Positions 1 through 11,739 of a DNA stretch of 64,000 nucleotides are shown here, piece after piece. Where the stretch lies: the NCBI GenBank assembly GCA_028564925.1, contig CM053026.1, positions 644,143,354 to 644,207,353 of the forward strand. The letters run 5' to 3'. The stretch is from Lithobates sylvaticus. Its lineage: Eukaryota; Chordata; Amphibia; Anura; Ranidae. Position 1 is the first letter of the stretch. The number at the start of each line of letters is the position of its first letter. The notes under the pieces were generated by a model that was given only the letters and a program-made list of their open reading frames with translations, was not told the origin of the DNA and did no database searches. A program made the position numbers and the translations under genes.

Positions 1-526
1 GCTAAATTTACTCTTTTTGTTATCTTTTTAGTAAATTAAACTTTATTTTCCAAAAAAGCGTTTGAAAAATTGTTGCTCAAATACTGTGTGACATAGTTTG
101 GCATGACTGACATTTTTTTTCCCTAGGGTCTCTGCTAAAAAAACAAATATAATATTTGGGGGGTCTGAGTAGGTTTCTAACAAAAAGTTCCAGAAACGGC
201 CCGATATGGAAGTGGTTAAGAGAGCCCAGGAGTAAATGTAATGCTAACCTTATTTGTCTTATCGCCCCATTGTTGCTTTTAGAACTTGCTGTAGGGATAA
301 AAGTACTGCTTTGCCCATTGATTATCACCAAATACAATTCATTACTAGCTGGTAATGGCTGTTTAGAGGCCTCAACTGCTTGCCAGAATACAGCAGGTAG
401 CGGCAATGGTGAACAAGTTCATTTCCAGAGTTGGGAGGAATCATATCGGAGTGTTGAATGGGAAAAAGTGTGGTGTGGGGCCCTGGTTATTTCTCTTTAG
501 GAGACAAATCTGTTCTTGAGTTGCGT

Positions 527-528
<2 letters not shown>
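1..528. other. Unique-looking non-coding sequence
   Basis: I see no recognised repeat, splice-bounded exon or conserved protein here. Open frames exist on both strands but overlap each other and encode no family I know. It is probably intronic or intergenic host sequence. Confidence 0.4.

Positions 529-581
<53 letters not shown>
529..581. repeat. Long poly-T tract
   Basis: A run of about 53 T residues is read directly. It could be the poly-A tail of a retroposed sequence on the minus strand, but no retroposon body is evident beside it. Confidence 0.9.
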
Positions 582-583
<2 letters not shown>

Positions 584-942
584 TCTATTCTGCTGATTTT
601 GTTATAGTGATGCTTTTAGTTGCTATAGAGAGAATATTGCTCTGTAATAGGATTACATTATGTTGGTAAGGATTAACAAGTTTTAATCAATCCTGAGCAT
701 TGTTCTTGTCCCTTTCCCAGGGCCTGGTGCTTGATCACATCATCTGTAGTGGTTCACTGCCTTATGGAAGTTAATTTTTTTTTTTTTTTTTTTATAAGTG
801 TTTGACTTTATTACTGAATCTCTGCACATAACTCTCAGAAAACAGATTCTAGATTCTGCAGCGTTTCTTCTTACAAGGGAGCAATACAGTAAACGCATGT
901 AGTTGCTCTGCCAGCGCGAGGATTACTAGCGTCACTTGGGCC
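582..942. other. Unassigned sequence
   Basis: AT-rich sequence with a second short T-run near 776-793. No gene or recognised repeat is seen. Confidence 0.35.
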
Positions 943-1610
943 TTAAAGCAGAACTCCAGGTTTGAGGAAACTTTAAAGTTTGTTTGGCCCAAGCTTGGTT
1001 CACATGAGCTATTTACCTCACTAACGGATGCAGTGGCCGTGAGTAGGGCTGCTGAAAAGGCACTATAGCCAGCCCTCCTGTGCTGGGCCCAGGCCCATCA
1101 GTTCAAAAGGGGGCCTTAGGCACCTGTTGAGCAGGAAGGCCAGCTGTACTGTCTTATTGCAGACACTGATCCTCTTCTGTCTCCCACTGCAGTGCTTCTC
1201 CTCGCCCTCCCTCCTGGGTGCACTGCAAAGGGATTGGTTCTAGTACATGCACCCCTTCCATCTACTGTCTAGGCCCCCCTGTGTGCCCCTTTGCCCTACA
1301 GCGCTGATGGCTTCCCTCCTCTCCCACCAGCACCTGGTGTGGGCACACGGGGGTGTCATTTACTGGCCCCTTACTTTCCAGAATGAACACAGTGAGCGAT
1401 CTGTACCAATCACTTCTGTGTCCATTCATCACTGAAGCATAGTAGGCTGTGTTTACTGTGGTTCAGTTTGTGAACAAGCAGTAAGCCTCGGCACGCTTCC
1501 TATTCATCTGTGCAGCTGAGGCTATAGAGAAAAGAACGAATAAATCTGTCCTCAGTCACTATCGGTTGAGGAAGGAGGGGGGGGGTCTTTTAAGTAGGCT
1601 GTATGGGGTC
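943..1610. mobile_element. One-ended TTAA element fragment
   Basis: Begins TTAAAGCAGAACTCCAGG, the same kind of end as the complete TTAA elements at 7823-8485 and 8501-9458. The matching opposite end (…CTCTGCTTTAA) is not seen, so the right limit is approximate. The interior is C-rich with no coding signal. TTAA ends suggest a piggyBac-type non-autonomous DNA transposon. Confidence 0.4.
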
Positions 1611-1907
1611 CTGTTATATCTAACAGCTTCCCTGGCTGTTAGCACTGTATAAACTGTATATAACTTCAGCTACATACAGTACTGTGTTCTGACAGCAGGA
1701 AAAGAACTTTCCATCCCACTCTTGGAACAAAATCGACTTTGGCTGAGCGCTGCTACAAAGCTTCCTCTGATATGCTGAGGTGGAGATGTGATGTCATCTC
1801 TCCGTCGCTCTTCCTCAACCTATCCTAGGAGGCTTTGTATTAATTTATAAAATGCAATTCTCCCATACCTTTCTTTGAAAGAACACACTACAGGTTTTTC
1901 CTGTCAA

Positions 1908-2290
1908 TTAAAGAGAACCTGTAACGCGTCATCTTAATCTCCTTATTTATATAGTTATAATGGTGCACCTGTACTGATGGGGCATAGCAGTTTCCTTTTT
2001 AATTATTCAGTTGGTCTCTTATAAACCTTCATAGAGGATGTCTTGTCTCCTGCCTATGTACAGTCCTGATACTTTCTCTGGGCTCCGAGCATGGTGAACA
2101 TGCATAACTTCAAGAAGAAGGCACAGACAGGGCACAAGTAGGGGCTTGCTGCTGACTTAAGTCTATAGGAAGAAGAATAATCTCTGACCAATGTCCTTTC
2201 ACACCATACTGCACTGAAAAACTCACTGCAACGCATCAGATATGCATGTGCGTGTATGTGTTGTCATTCATTGTGACGTGACCGGTCCCT
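1908..2290. mobile_element. Possible TTAA element fragment
   Basis: Starts TTAAAGAGAACCTGTAACG, resembling other TTAAAG ends in the window. No second end was found, so class and right boundary are uncertain. Confidence 0.25.
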
Positions 2291-2661
2291 GGGAGGGTCA
2301 AAATACAAATAAGTTTTATTTTTTCTTTTACTTTTTCAATTGCTTTGCTTTAAAAAATAAATAAATAAAACTTGGTTGCCTTGCATTTTTATGCATTGAT
2401 GTGCATTTTATTAAAATGCTGACTGGTTGAATTTTAAAGCAATGCGCATGATCCCAACATTGTGTGAAGGAGGCACATGGAAAACCATTTTCTATGTGGT
2501 AATGCAGTGACAGCTAATCCGGTGCAGAAAATCGCAGACCACTGCACGTAGTGTGAAGGAGCCCGAAGATGAGGAAATTATAGCAATTTTAAACAAACTT
2601 TGTGACTTGGTGTAAAGGCTCATTCATCGGGTGCTCAGCCCTCTTCAATGTCCAGAGATGT

Positions 2662-2992
2662 TTAAGCCTGGTTCACACCTATGCGCTTATTGTGTGTGTG
2701 TGTGTGTGTGTGTTTTTTTTTTTTTTTTGCAGAAACTCACTACAATTTTTGTTTCAATGGAGACACTACAGAAAAGTGTGCAGTGCCTTTTTTCTATTTG
2801 TTTTTTTCCCCCCATAATTTCATTTCTGGTTAATTTGTACAAATTATCATACAGAATGTGTCAAACACATATATTGTTAGAATGGTAAATACAGTATGTG
2901 TGAGTGCTTTTTGATGTGTTTTTTTGCCTTTTTTAATCCTGCCCAACAAAAGCAGAAAGCGAAAACAGACTGCGCAAGTGTGAGCTAGGCCT
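2662..2992. mobile_element. Foldback MITE, GGTTCACAC-type ends
   Basis: Left end TTAAGCCTGGTTCACACC and right end TGTGAGCTAGGCC are roughly inverted, both flanking low-complexity sequence. No coding sequence. Related ends occur at 6924-7287. The superfamily cannot be assigned. Confidence 0.45.
2691..2728. repeat. (TG)n followed by poly-T
   Basis: About eleven TG units followed by about 16 T residues, inside the foldback element at 2662-2992. Confidence 0.9.
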
Positions 2993-3209
2993 TTCTGTTT
3001 TTTTTTTTCTTTCTCCCGATAGTAAGCTGCATGCAAGCAGCCCATAGAAAGTGAATGGGAGCTCATTGACTTTATGGACCCTTTTTCCCGGCTGAGATTT
3101 AGAGGTGTGCTGGGACACTTGCACAGACATTGGATGCACAGTCTGTGTCCCGGTGTGTGCCCCCGTTCCTGTGTGCCTGTCAAAATCAACTGGACGGCGA
3201 GTCCGCATA

Positions 3210-3217
3210 GCCAGTGC
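3210..3217. repeat. 8-bp target duplication, left
   Basis: GCCAGTGC, repeated exactly at 4008-4015. It brackets the hAT-type element and fixes its ends. Confidence 0.8.
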
Positions 3218-4007
3218 TAGAGTTGCACGATTAATCGTTAAAAATCGCGATCTCGGTTCACCCCCCCCTGACGATCTCTCATGTATGTATGTATGTATGT
3301 ATGTATGTATGTATGTATGTATGTATGTGTGTGTATATATTGCAAGTCGCGCAACAAAATCAATCAATGTAAGGGAATGAGAGCCTGGTTGCACACTACT
3401 GAAGTCGCTCTGACTTCAGAAAAGGTTCCTGTACTACTTCAATCCGACTTCTAGGCGAATTGTACCCATTGATTTCAATGGAAGTTGCCTCCAAGTCGGA
3501 TCTCCTGTCTTAACTGAAGCAACTTTCCAACTTGAAACATTGTAACTAACACTTCTTAGATCAAAGGGATAGAACTTCTTGTGTAAACAAATAATCCGGG
3601 CAGTCTGCCAAGCTTTCAACCATGTGTAAATGCAGGAAGTTTAACCACCTAAAGTTTAAATCTTTTTCTGACACTTCTTTCTAAAGTTAAAATCCATATG
3701 TTTTGCTAGAAAATTACTTGGAACCCCCAAATATATATATAAAATATTATATTATACATTTTAGCAGAAACCCTAGGAAATAAAATGGCAATTGCTACAA
3801 TATTTTATGTCAAACTGTATTTGCCCAGCGGTCTTTCAAATGCCATTTTTTGGTAAAAAATACACTTCAATAAATAAAAAATGAAACGGTAAAGTTAGAA
3901 CAATTTTTTTTGTTTTAATGTGAAAGATGTTACACCGAGAGAATCGTGATCTATCTTCTAAGCAAAAAAATTATGATTCTCATTTTAGGTAGAAACGTGC
4001 AGCTCTA
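3218..4007. mobile_element. Non-autonomous hAT-type element (TAGAGYTGCACGATT ends)
   Basis: Starts TAGAGTTGCACGATTAATC and ends CGTGCAGCTCTA, imperfect inverted termini. It is flanked by a perfect 8-bp duplication GCCAGTGC (3210-3217 and 4008-4015), the hallmark length of hAT transposons. The interior has an ATGT microsatellite, an apparently inserted piece around 3360-3530 and an AT-rich section, with no transposase. A second, larger copy lies at 11255-12859. Confidence 0.8.
3281..3328. repeat. (ATGT)n microsatellite
   Basis: About twelve ATGT units inside the hAT element, running into GTGTGTATATAT. Confidence 0.95.
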
Positions 4008-4015
4008 GCCAGTGC

Positions 4016-4886
4016 ACTCCAATTCACTTTTTATAGGCTGTCTGCGTGCAGCTCAGTGCTGGGCAAAGACTTCTCTGGGCGCTACACAGGCCCAAATACA
4101 AGCATCAAGGTGTCCCTAGGGGTGAAACACTTGGTCTCCCTTTCTGTGCTTAAAATAAAAAAAAAATTCTGCCAGTTTGAAGTTGGATCCTTGTCTTCAA
4201 CAGGTTTTTGTACATAACAAAGTGTCTAGATCTAGCCTTATATATAAAAAGCTTAGAAGGAATCTGGAGTTGGATTTCATCCAGGAAAGGCAGGCAACTC
4301 ACATCTTCTTTTGCTCTTATTCATCCCGGCAAGGCTAAGAATATTGCTTTACCATTTGAGTAGTGGAAATTCTGATTACATATGCCCATTCATTGCTCGT
4401 TGATGAGTTTTCCTTTTTTCCTTTAATTTCAAACTTAAAGAAATCTCTTAAAAAAAACAAAAAAACTTGCTTCATTATTGAGCTACAATGACGGGGAATG
4501 TGTTGGACATGGAAATACCATGAATTTCTTCAAGGCCTCTCCAGATCTAGCTGTAAAGTTTTGCACATAGAGCTCTTTAGTAAATCCTAGTACTGTACAT
4601 GTTTTACAGACTTGGATGTGTTATCTTTATAGTGGTAGTATTGTGGTTTGTTGGTCACTGTTTCTAGTAGTAAATACAAAGGCTACATATGAGTAAGCAG
4701 AGAACAAGCAAGCATGTCTATCTTCAGTATTTATGTAGCACTGACATATTACCGACCATTGAGTACATGGAACACTTCCCTTGTCCATCATGGTGCACAC
4801 ATCCTAATGTACCTGCCACATTCCTACAAGCAGTCAAGAGGATAGATTCTCGGAACCTGGTAACCTAGCAGTTTGCTGAGTTACGG
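4016..4886. other. Unassigned non-coding stretch
   Basis: No repeat family, open reading frame of note or exon was recognised. Base composition is ordinary AT-rich frog-like intron. Confidence 0.35.
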
Positions 4887-5040
4887 CAGTGTTTTAACCA
4901 GGGCGCTGTCTAGGTTCCCTGGGGTGATATGAGCATGGGACTTAGTTTGTCCAGGATCATCATGAGATGCCATGGTACTGGGCAGTCTGGCCTCTAGCAA
5001 CACTAGCCAATGACACTGTAGGGCCAGGATGCACAACATC
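4887..5040. mobile_element. Possible hAT fragment, CAGTGTTTTAACC end
   Basis: Starts CAGTGTTTTAACCAGGG, like termini of hAT elements whose ends begin CAGTG(T/G)TTYTCAACC, and resembles the intact hAT at 24901-25396. No second end or target duplication was found. Confidence 0.35.
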
Positions 5041-5095
5041 ATTTTTTTTAATTTTTTGCTATGGTAATGCTGGCTGGTTTGTCCACACCATGGCA

Positions 5096-6585
5096 CTGTA
5101 TGACTGAGGGCAGGCGGTATGCAGGGCTACCCCATCATTCAGAAGATTACACAAGTCCACCTCCTGCCCTCTGCCATGTTGCTGGAGCCAAAAGGGAGGG
5201 CTGTGATGTAAAGAGGGGTACTGTGTGATTGGGGGGGGCGGGCTCTCTGATGGGGGACCTGTGATGAAAGGCCTTTGACTCTTTGGCATCTTCAGTTTCC
5301 TACCTCATCTTGTGGCTGGCACCAGCTCCTTCAAGCCCTCTTCCTTCCTCATCTGAGCCCTTCCTTAGCCAAAACTTGCAGGGCGCCGCAGATATGGCTC
5401 CAAGAATTTGTCATGCTGCTGAGCTTTGTTTACAATTCAAATAGAAATTCAGATGTAAGCTTATTACTAATGACCTGGCAATCAAAGCGAAATTTTGTAT
5501 TGCCCAGTTAATTCTGGCAAGGTCCCAGCTATGCTTCTGTGATGGGACTTTGATGTGAAGTTAGATGTGTGCCTTGTCCCAGACTCTGGTTTCTTGTTGA
5601 TGAAGAGTATTTTTGTTTTTAAAATTTTAGTCTGGTATAGCCGTATATAATTTGTATACTTAGAAAAAAAAACCCTGCGAAACGCTAGGTTCGAGAGCCA
5701 CCAATTTACCTGTGGTAAATCCACACAAAGGCATAAATACTCCATGAACCCACTTCTAGGCCTATTCAATAACTCAAGTGCACTAACAGTGTGTGTTTGT
5801 ATATAATTGTACACTTCAATATATTAAGTGGTTTTGGTTACTTTGCTTTGGATTATTGTACTCTCCTTTTTAAGCCAAATTCTATCCCTTTATTGCGTTC
5901 GTGCTCCTAGGTTTTCATAAGATGGCTTTGTCAACTGGGAAATATCTGTAGTATAAACCAAATAGAGAATTTTTTCTTCCTTATTTGTAAGAGCCAGTTG
6001 AACAGGAAATAGTTTTTAGTCAAATTGGAGTACTGTGTTTTCTTGCGATAACACTGCTTTTATATGGGCAATAAACCATTTTTTTTACTTGAATCCGTCT
6101 ATGCTTGCTCCATCTGGTTGTGTGCTCTATAGATGAGCAGCTGTTGTGATTGGTTAATGATCGCTGCATATTTTTGTGCATTTAGGGAATAGCTAATATG
6201 TATTGACAGACCCTCCTAAAACCCTAAACCAAGAAAGATCTACTGTATATTGCAGCTTACCTATTCTTAGATGTGATGGCTGTTAGGATCAGGCGGTCCT
6301 TTTTTAGGCCTCAGCCTGTGCAATGTCAATTTAAGCATATTTCCCCTGCCCAGGTGCTATATACTATACAGCAGCTCCTAGATTTGAATGACTGTTGAGT
6401 ATACACCAGACAGAGCTTGCGCAAACATGTGTATGACAGACAGCTGTGTTTTTTTTTTTTTCTGCCTACACAAGCACTGGTGTATACCAGAGTACATCCA
6501 TGCACAGCTGTACTTGGCACCTTTTTGGTTTCCAGGACAGGCTGATACACCAGAATTTGTATTGCACATACTCAGATGGGAATGA
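5096..6585. other. Unassigned non-coding stretch
   Basis: About 1.5 kb without a supported gene. Around 5680 a GCGAAACGCTAGG string faintly resembles the GAAACG motif of the Penelope-like repeats elsewhere, but nothing else supports that. The open frames here show no recognisable domain. Confidence 0.3.
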
Positions 6586-6870
6586 GGGACACCATTAGCA
6601 AAAGTATTTAGGCATAGGACACACCCCCTTAAAGGAGAATTATGCAAAAAAAATGATTAAGCCCACAAGTGCTTTTTTTTTTTTTTTTTTTTTATTATTT
6701 TTTATTTGGCTTTTGAAATTTACAAATGCAGCGATTTAGAAATTGGATGAAGGGTTTATCACAGGAAAACACTTTTTTTTTGAAAGATTAAAAGTGCATT
6801 TTATATACAATTTTTTTATATAGATCGGACCACAATGAGGGACACGAGGAGAAAAAGAGGGACTTTGTTC
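6586..6870. repeat. Interspersed repeat of unknown class
   Basis: AATGAGGGACAC occurs at both sides (about 6580 and 6833), with A- and T-rich sequence between. This may be a direct-repeat-bounded element. I remember similar GAGGGACACGAGGAG strings from frog DNA but cannot name a family. Confidence 0.3.
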
Positions 6871-6923
6871 CAAATCGGGGACAGTTAGGAGCTATGCATG
6901 TGTGCAAGAAGTCTTATTCAGTG

Positions 6924-7287
6924 TAAGGCTCGGATCACGCTTGTGCGATACAGGAACATTTGCGAATCCACTGCGGGTTACCGCATCGCACCTGACTCTC
7001 ACGGCAGTTTACACTGCTATATGCGAACTGCTGGGCGTGTCAATACATTGTTAATGACACCCCCCAAATCAGCTTGCATATTGCACTGCGAACTGAAGTT
7101 AAGACGTGAACACCCATGCGATCCGATTATGGTGCGGACAAATAAGAGGGTCCTGTGCGAGTTTGGTCCAAATGCGATGTGATATCAGCCATACTGTATG
7201 GCTGGAATCGCATCAGACGTCGCATGTCATTTACAGTTCAGTGCGAATCACATGCGATCTCGCAGAGCGCGCTGGTGTGAACCGGGA
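6924..7287. mobile_element. Foldback MITE, GGCTCGGATCACGC ends
   Basis: Left TAAGGCTCGGATCACGC and right GCGCTGGTGTGAACCGGG are imperfect inverted ends. The interior is rich in repeated GCGA/TCGC words (TGCGATCCG, ATGCGATG, CATGCGATC) that can pair over its whole length. The open frame across it has no domain and is a by-product of the structure. Confidence 0.55.
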
Positions 7288-7401
7288 CAGAAAGATACAA
7301 ATAAGAATTCACATGATGACTTAAAAACTGCAAAGACCTGTTTGTGGTAACTAAAACCTAATTTGGGAGGACTGGGCTACCTCCAGAACATGCCTGCTTT
7401 T

Positions 7402-7744
7402 ATGGCCCATACACACTATCAGAAAATCATTCGAAAAATTACTTTCAAAGCGATCGTACGATAATCTGATCATTTGTACGCTGCTTTTGAGATCCTAGCA
7501 ATTCATGCAAAATTATCCGATAAGTATGACATATTTTTTTTCTCGTACGATTTTCGTTTATCAGTACAGTTTTAGTTCAAATATTCAATACAAATAAACT
7601 ACAACACATCACTAACCAATTTTTATTCTGTCGTACGAGAATTTTTGTAACTTTAGTAAGCTTTTCAATTTCGAGATGAGACTAGCGTGCAAAAATGAAA
7701 AAAGGACGATCATTTGTCCGATAATCTCATTGTGCGTGCCAGGC
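7402..7744. mobile_element. Foldback MITE, GGCCCATACACAC ends
   Basis: Left ATGGCCCATACACACTATC and right TTGTGCGTGCCAGGCAT are degenerate inverted ends. Interior CGATCGTACGAT and TCGTACGA words repeat in both orientations. A related copy is at 32579-32925. Confidence 0.5.
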
Positions 7745-7822
7745 ATTGGTTTATTTCTTGCTGTAGATTTCTCAAGTTGGGAGTTTAGATTGCTTCGAGT
7801 AGGGACTCTTTGTAGTAATGCC

Positions 7823-8485
7823 TTAAAGCGGGGTTCCACTGCCCTAAACGTTTTTTTTTTTTTTTGGTACAATCACAAAGATGTTTTTAAAGGACATAAT
7901 AAGTCACTTGTTGCATTTTTTCAGGCTTAGATTTCCGTTTTCTATTGCAATATCAAGTTTTAATAGTTGTTGTAGATGGGTCTCATCTTGCCTGTGGGCA
8001 TGTGAAGCCCACAGGCATCCTCTTCCGGGATACAGTGCTGCTGCTCGACCAGCATGCACTGCGCGTTGTATTCCCGATCTCGCGCATGCGCAGTAACTGT
8101 AAAGAGGAGCGCCGTAAACAGCTCAGGTTGCCATCACAATGGGCGGCGTTGAAGTGCCGCCCCGTTGTGATGGCAACGGAGCTGTGCAAGTAAGAAATCA
8201 CGCGATAACTCGTGCCAGCAGGCTACTGCACTGGCTCCTGCGAACTATGACACAAGCTCCCAGGAGACAGTGCGGATTGCATATATTAAGAAATATCCGC
8301 ACTATCCCTGCCCATATCCACGATCACCATAGACAGGAAATGGACAACATGACAAGAAAAAAAAAAGGTACTGCTGAAAAAAAAAATTCATTCAAAACAT
8401 CATTCAAAAAAAGTTTTTTTGAATGATGACATGTATTTAATCAGCTTGAGATAATATATTAAAATCGGGTGGAGCTCTGCTTTAA
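7823..8485. mobile_element. TTAA-bounded non-autonomous DNA element
   Basis: Left end TTAAAGCGGGGTTCCACTG, right end GTGGAGCTCTGCTTTAA, inverted to each other and each including TTAA. TTAA is the target duplication of piggyBac-type transposons. Non-coding inside. A second member starts 16 bp downstream at 8501. Confidence 0.65.
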
Positions 8486-8500
8486 TATGCTCGATATAAG

Positions 8501-9458
8501 TTAAAGCGGTGTTCCGGCCGAAATTATACTTTTTAAATAAAAATACCCCTATAATACACAAGCTTAATGTATTCTAGTAAAGTTAGTCTGTAAACTAAGG
8601 TCTGTTTTGTTAGTTTTTAGCAGTAGTTTGTTATTTTATAAACTTGCAGCAGGCCGTGGCCATCTTAAGGCCCCTTTCACACTGGGGCGGTGAGCCGCGG
8701 TGACGGTAAAGCAGCGCTATATTTAGCGCTGCTTTACCGTCGTTTTACCCGCGGTTTTCGGCCGCTCGCGGTGCGGTTTTACCCCCCGCGAGCGGCCGAA
8801 AAAGGGTTAAACACCCCCCGCAGAGCGCCGCCGTAGCCGCGGTATTACCGCGGTAATCGCGGTATTGCCGCGGTTTTACGGCGGTCTCCCATTGTAATCA
8901 ATGGGAAGGAGCGGTATAGGAGCGGTGAATACACCGCTCCTATCCCGCTCCAAAGATGCTGCTAGCAGGACTTTTTTTACCGTCCTGCTAGCGCACCGCT
9001 CCAGTGTGAAAGCCCGCCGGCTTTCACACTGGAGTGAATGGGGCCGGATTTTTTCATGCGGTGAACAGGCGCTATTTTTAGCGCCGCACCGCATGAAAAA
9101 CGCCCCAGTGTGAAAGGGGCCTAAGTGTGGGCATCTGAAGCCAGACTGTATTTCTTCCTGGATCTCATCCTTGCAGATCTCGTACATGCTCAGTGCAGCA
9201 TAAGCAGTGTAATAGGTTTCAGGTCAGGTTTCCATAGCAACGGCAGTTTGAGAGGAAGTTGCTGCCCCTTCCCAGGAGGCATTGCAAACGGGAAATGATA
9301 CGATGGGCGGCGGCCATGGAGGAGGAAGTGAAAAATGAATACAGCAGATATACAGTCTGTGCTGAAAAAAAAATAAAAAAAATATCCAATTTGTTTACAG
9401 TGCACAGTTTAGTGAGGGATGCTGAAGAGTTGTAAAAGTGGGTGGAACTCCACTTTAA
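8501..9458. mobile_element. TTAA-bounded element hosting a foldback element
   Basis: Left TTAAAGCGGTGTTCCGG and right GTGGAACTCCACTTTAA are inverted ends with TTAA. It is interrupted by the foldback element 8667-9123, which therefore inserted later. No coding content. Confidence 0.7.
8667..9123. mobile_element. Foldback element, GGCCCCTTTCACAC ends
   Basis: Starts AAGGCCCCTTTCACACTGGG and ends with its inverse. Internally very GC-rich with paired words (AGCAGCGCT, GCGGTTTT, CGGTAAAGC and complements), so almost the whole 450 bp can fold on itself. Related copies are at 33727-34113, 38570-38824 and, in part, 10830-11107, 24301-24410 and 50750-50993. No target duplication could be fixed. Confidence 0.7.
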
Positions 9459-10121
9459 TATTCCTTTTTTTCTTTTTTTTCTTTTTCGATTTCACAAATT
9501 ATGTAGACTTATTCCTATATTCTGCTTTCATGTTCGAAGGGCTTATGCATGTGGGTGTACAATTTGCTTCTTGTAGATCTATAATTTATATAGGTCGGAA
9601 TGCAGCAGTATTGTATGCTATGGGCCTATGCACACTTTTGGTCTCTAGCATTTAGCTGCATAGCTAAATCTTCCTTCATGGTCCCATGTATAGAACATAT
9701 CTTCTCTTTTATAGGGTCCATGTTAGAATGTAAACCATGGCACAATTTTTACATGTTTACAGACAACTTTTTGCCCAGGATCTTGATGGTGGCAAGATCC
9801 TGCGTAAACAAGCCACCCGTGTCCATAAACCCGAAGGTGCTCATAAACCTAAGTTGAACAACTGCCAAATTAGCTGTTTTGTGAGCGATGGGGTTGCCAT
9901 CCCATGTCTGTAGGCATACCCGATATCTAAAAAAAGAGACCGCCAACAATACTGCAGGAGATGCGAATGGTGGGGCATGCTTAAATAACTTGTCTGGTCA
10001 CTATTGTAAAATTGCCAGTGAAGGAGAGTTCTGCCTGCCTCTTTTCCACTTCTACCTCTTTCCTTCTCCATAGGCAAACATTTATACTCTGGTTAGCCAA
10101 CTGTGCGTCTTGGGAGAAATT
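9459..10121. other. Unassigned non-coding stretch
   Basis: Begins with a T-rich run near 9462-9485. No repeat family or exon was recognised. A minus-strand open frame at 9749-9949 has no family I know. Confidence 0.3.
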
Positions 10122-10440
10122 TTAAAGGAGAAGTTCACCTTTTGTAACATGTTTCACCCATATTTGGTATTGAGCGGGAAGGATCTTTTTCCCCCTCTTG
10201 CTACCACAATCTAAAGTAAATGATGCAATGTGAATGGAGTACAACTACTGACAGCCTTTCTGGCTGATGGCTTGTGATTCTCCATGAACTACTACTGCGC
10301 TGTTGAGCGTTGCGGTAGTTTGTTGATAATTCCTGTCCTTGTGACACTGTCTTCCCGATGTATGGCCAGACAGCTTACACTGACAGTCTGCAGGAGACCT
10401 GCATGGCATCGGCAATCTGCTTTCCAGGCTCCTAAAAAAA
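10122..10440. mobile_element. One-ended TTAA element
   Basis: Starts TTAAAGGAGAAGTTCACC, a TTAA terminus typical of the window's short DNA elements. No right terminus was found. An A-rich run follows at 10434-10461. Confidence 0.4.
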
Positions 10441-10578
10441 AAAAAAAGAAAAAAAAAAAAATGGCAAGACTCTTTTCACACTGAATAATACTTCATATTG
10501 CCATCACACACATTCCTGGATAAGCTCTCGAGTTTGGGTGCTGTAGCAACAACCAGCTGGATATTGGTTCAAGTCACA

Positions 10579-10824
10579 GTGAAGATATTTGCCAGCACAC
10601 CATGGAACGACATAAATAGCATCCAGACGGGTAATTTATTGCATGATCACAACACAAGGAGAGCAACTTTTCGGAGTTACGCAGGACCCCTTCGTCTCCC
10701 ATGCCTGACGAAGGGGTCCTGCGTGACTCAAACGTTACACTCTCCTTGTGTTGTGATCATGCAATAAATTACCCGTTTGGATGCTATTTATGTCGTTCCA
10801 TGGTGTGCTGGCAAATATCTTCAC
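10579..10824. mobile_element. Head-to-head inverted repeat, Penelope-like
   Basis: Two arms of about 118 bp (10579-10696 and 10707-10824) are near-perfect inverse copies, meeting at a 10-base loop. Each arm carries the outward-facing string GACGAAGGGGTCCTGCG. The single copy at 46972-47100 shares the arm sequence, including CCATGGTGTGCTGGC. By analogy with the larger inverted repeats at 53421-57436 and 62067-63582, I read it as a terminal-repeat remnant of a Penelope-like retroelement. Fossil and non-coding. Confidence 0.55.
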
Positions 10825-10829
10825 AACTT

Positions 10830-11107
10830 CATTCACACTGAGGCGCTATAGTGCCTGTAAAGCCGTTTTCCTTTCACTTGAATGTGAAAGCCTGAGGGCT
10901 TTCACACTGGAGCAGTGCGCTGGTAGGACGTCGGAAAAAAAATTCCTGAAAGCAACTTCTTTGAGGCGCTTTAGGAGCGGTGAATACACCACTCCTAAAG
11001 TGCCCCTGCTCATTGCCTGAGCTTTTAACCCTTTTTTGTCCGCAAGCGGGGGTGAAGAGCGCTGCTAAAAGCCGACGCCCGGTGCTGCTCAGTGTAAAAG
11101 TGCCCTA
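10830..11107. mobile_element. Foldback element, CACACTGAGGCGC type
   Basis: Begins TTCACACTGAGGCGCTATAG and ends TGCTCAGTGTAAAAGTGCCC, degenerate inverted ends of the GGCCCCTTTCACAC group. Inner words GGAGCGGTGAATACACC match 8915-8940 of the better copy. It directly follows the palindrome at 10579-10824, which may have inserted into it. Confidence 0.5.
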
Positions 11108-11682
11108 AATGTACTTCTTTTTTTTTTTATCATCAACTGAGGGTGAAATGATAGTGCCTGCATTTGACTTAAGTCTTCTTTTTGAAAAATTTTAACATCG
11201 CTTGTGGTTGCTGTATTTTATTTTTTGACCATTTTTTTAATATTTTGTTATATCAGAGCTGCACAATTGTTAAACAAATTGTGATCTTGATTCAACCCCC
11301 TGACTATCTATATTGCAGAGTTTCCCAATTCTTTCCTATAACAAGTGGAGAGACTTATCTGCTCACTCAGCTGTCAAAAGAAAACATCCTGGCAGTCTGC
11401 CAAGTTTTTAACATGAAACATGGTAACTCTGCCTGGATTTTTTCTTTTATACAGAAGTTTATCCCTTTGATCCAAGGAAGAGTTACAATGTTTCATGTTA
11501 AAAACTTGGCAGACTGCCTGGATTTTTTCTTTAAACAGAAGTTTATCCCTTTGATCCAAGGAAGTCTGCCAAGTTTTTAACAAGGTGTAAATGCAGGAAG
11601 TTTAACCACTTAAAGATTAAAACTTTTTCTGACACTTGTTTAAGTTAAAATCAATATTTTTTGCTGGAAAATTACTTGGAAC

Positions 11683-11683
<1 letters not shown>

Positions 11684-11737
<54 letters not shown>
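11684..11737. repeat. (TA)n microsatellite, left part
   Basis: Uninterrupted AT dinucleotides. It continues after the nested element at 12578-12654, so one TA array was split by that insertion. Confidence 0.95.

Positions 11738-11739
<2 letters not shown>

Noticed and set aside
156-500. Open frame of 114 codons on the plus strand
   Set aside because: No domain, no splice context, and an overlapping minus-strand frame of similar length. Chance.
8667-9123. CpG island or promoter
   Set aside because: The CG-rich character is explained by the foldback element's own paired blocks, also present at other copies.
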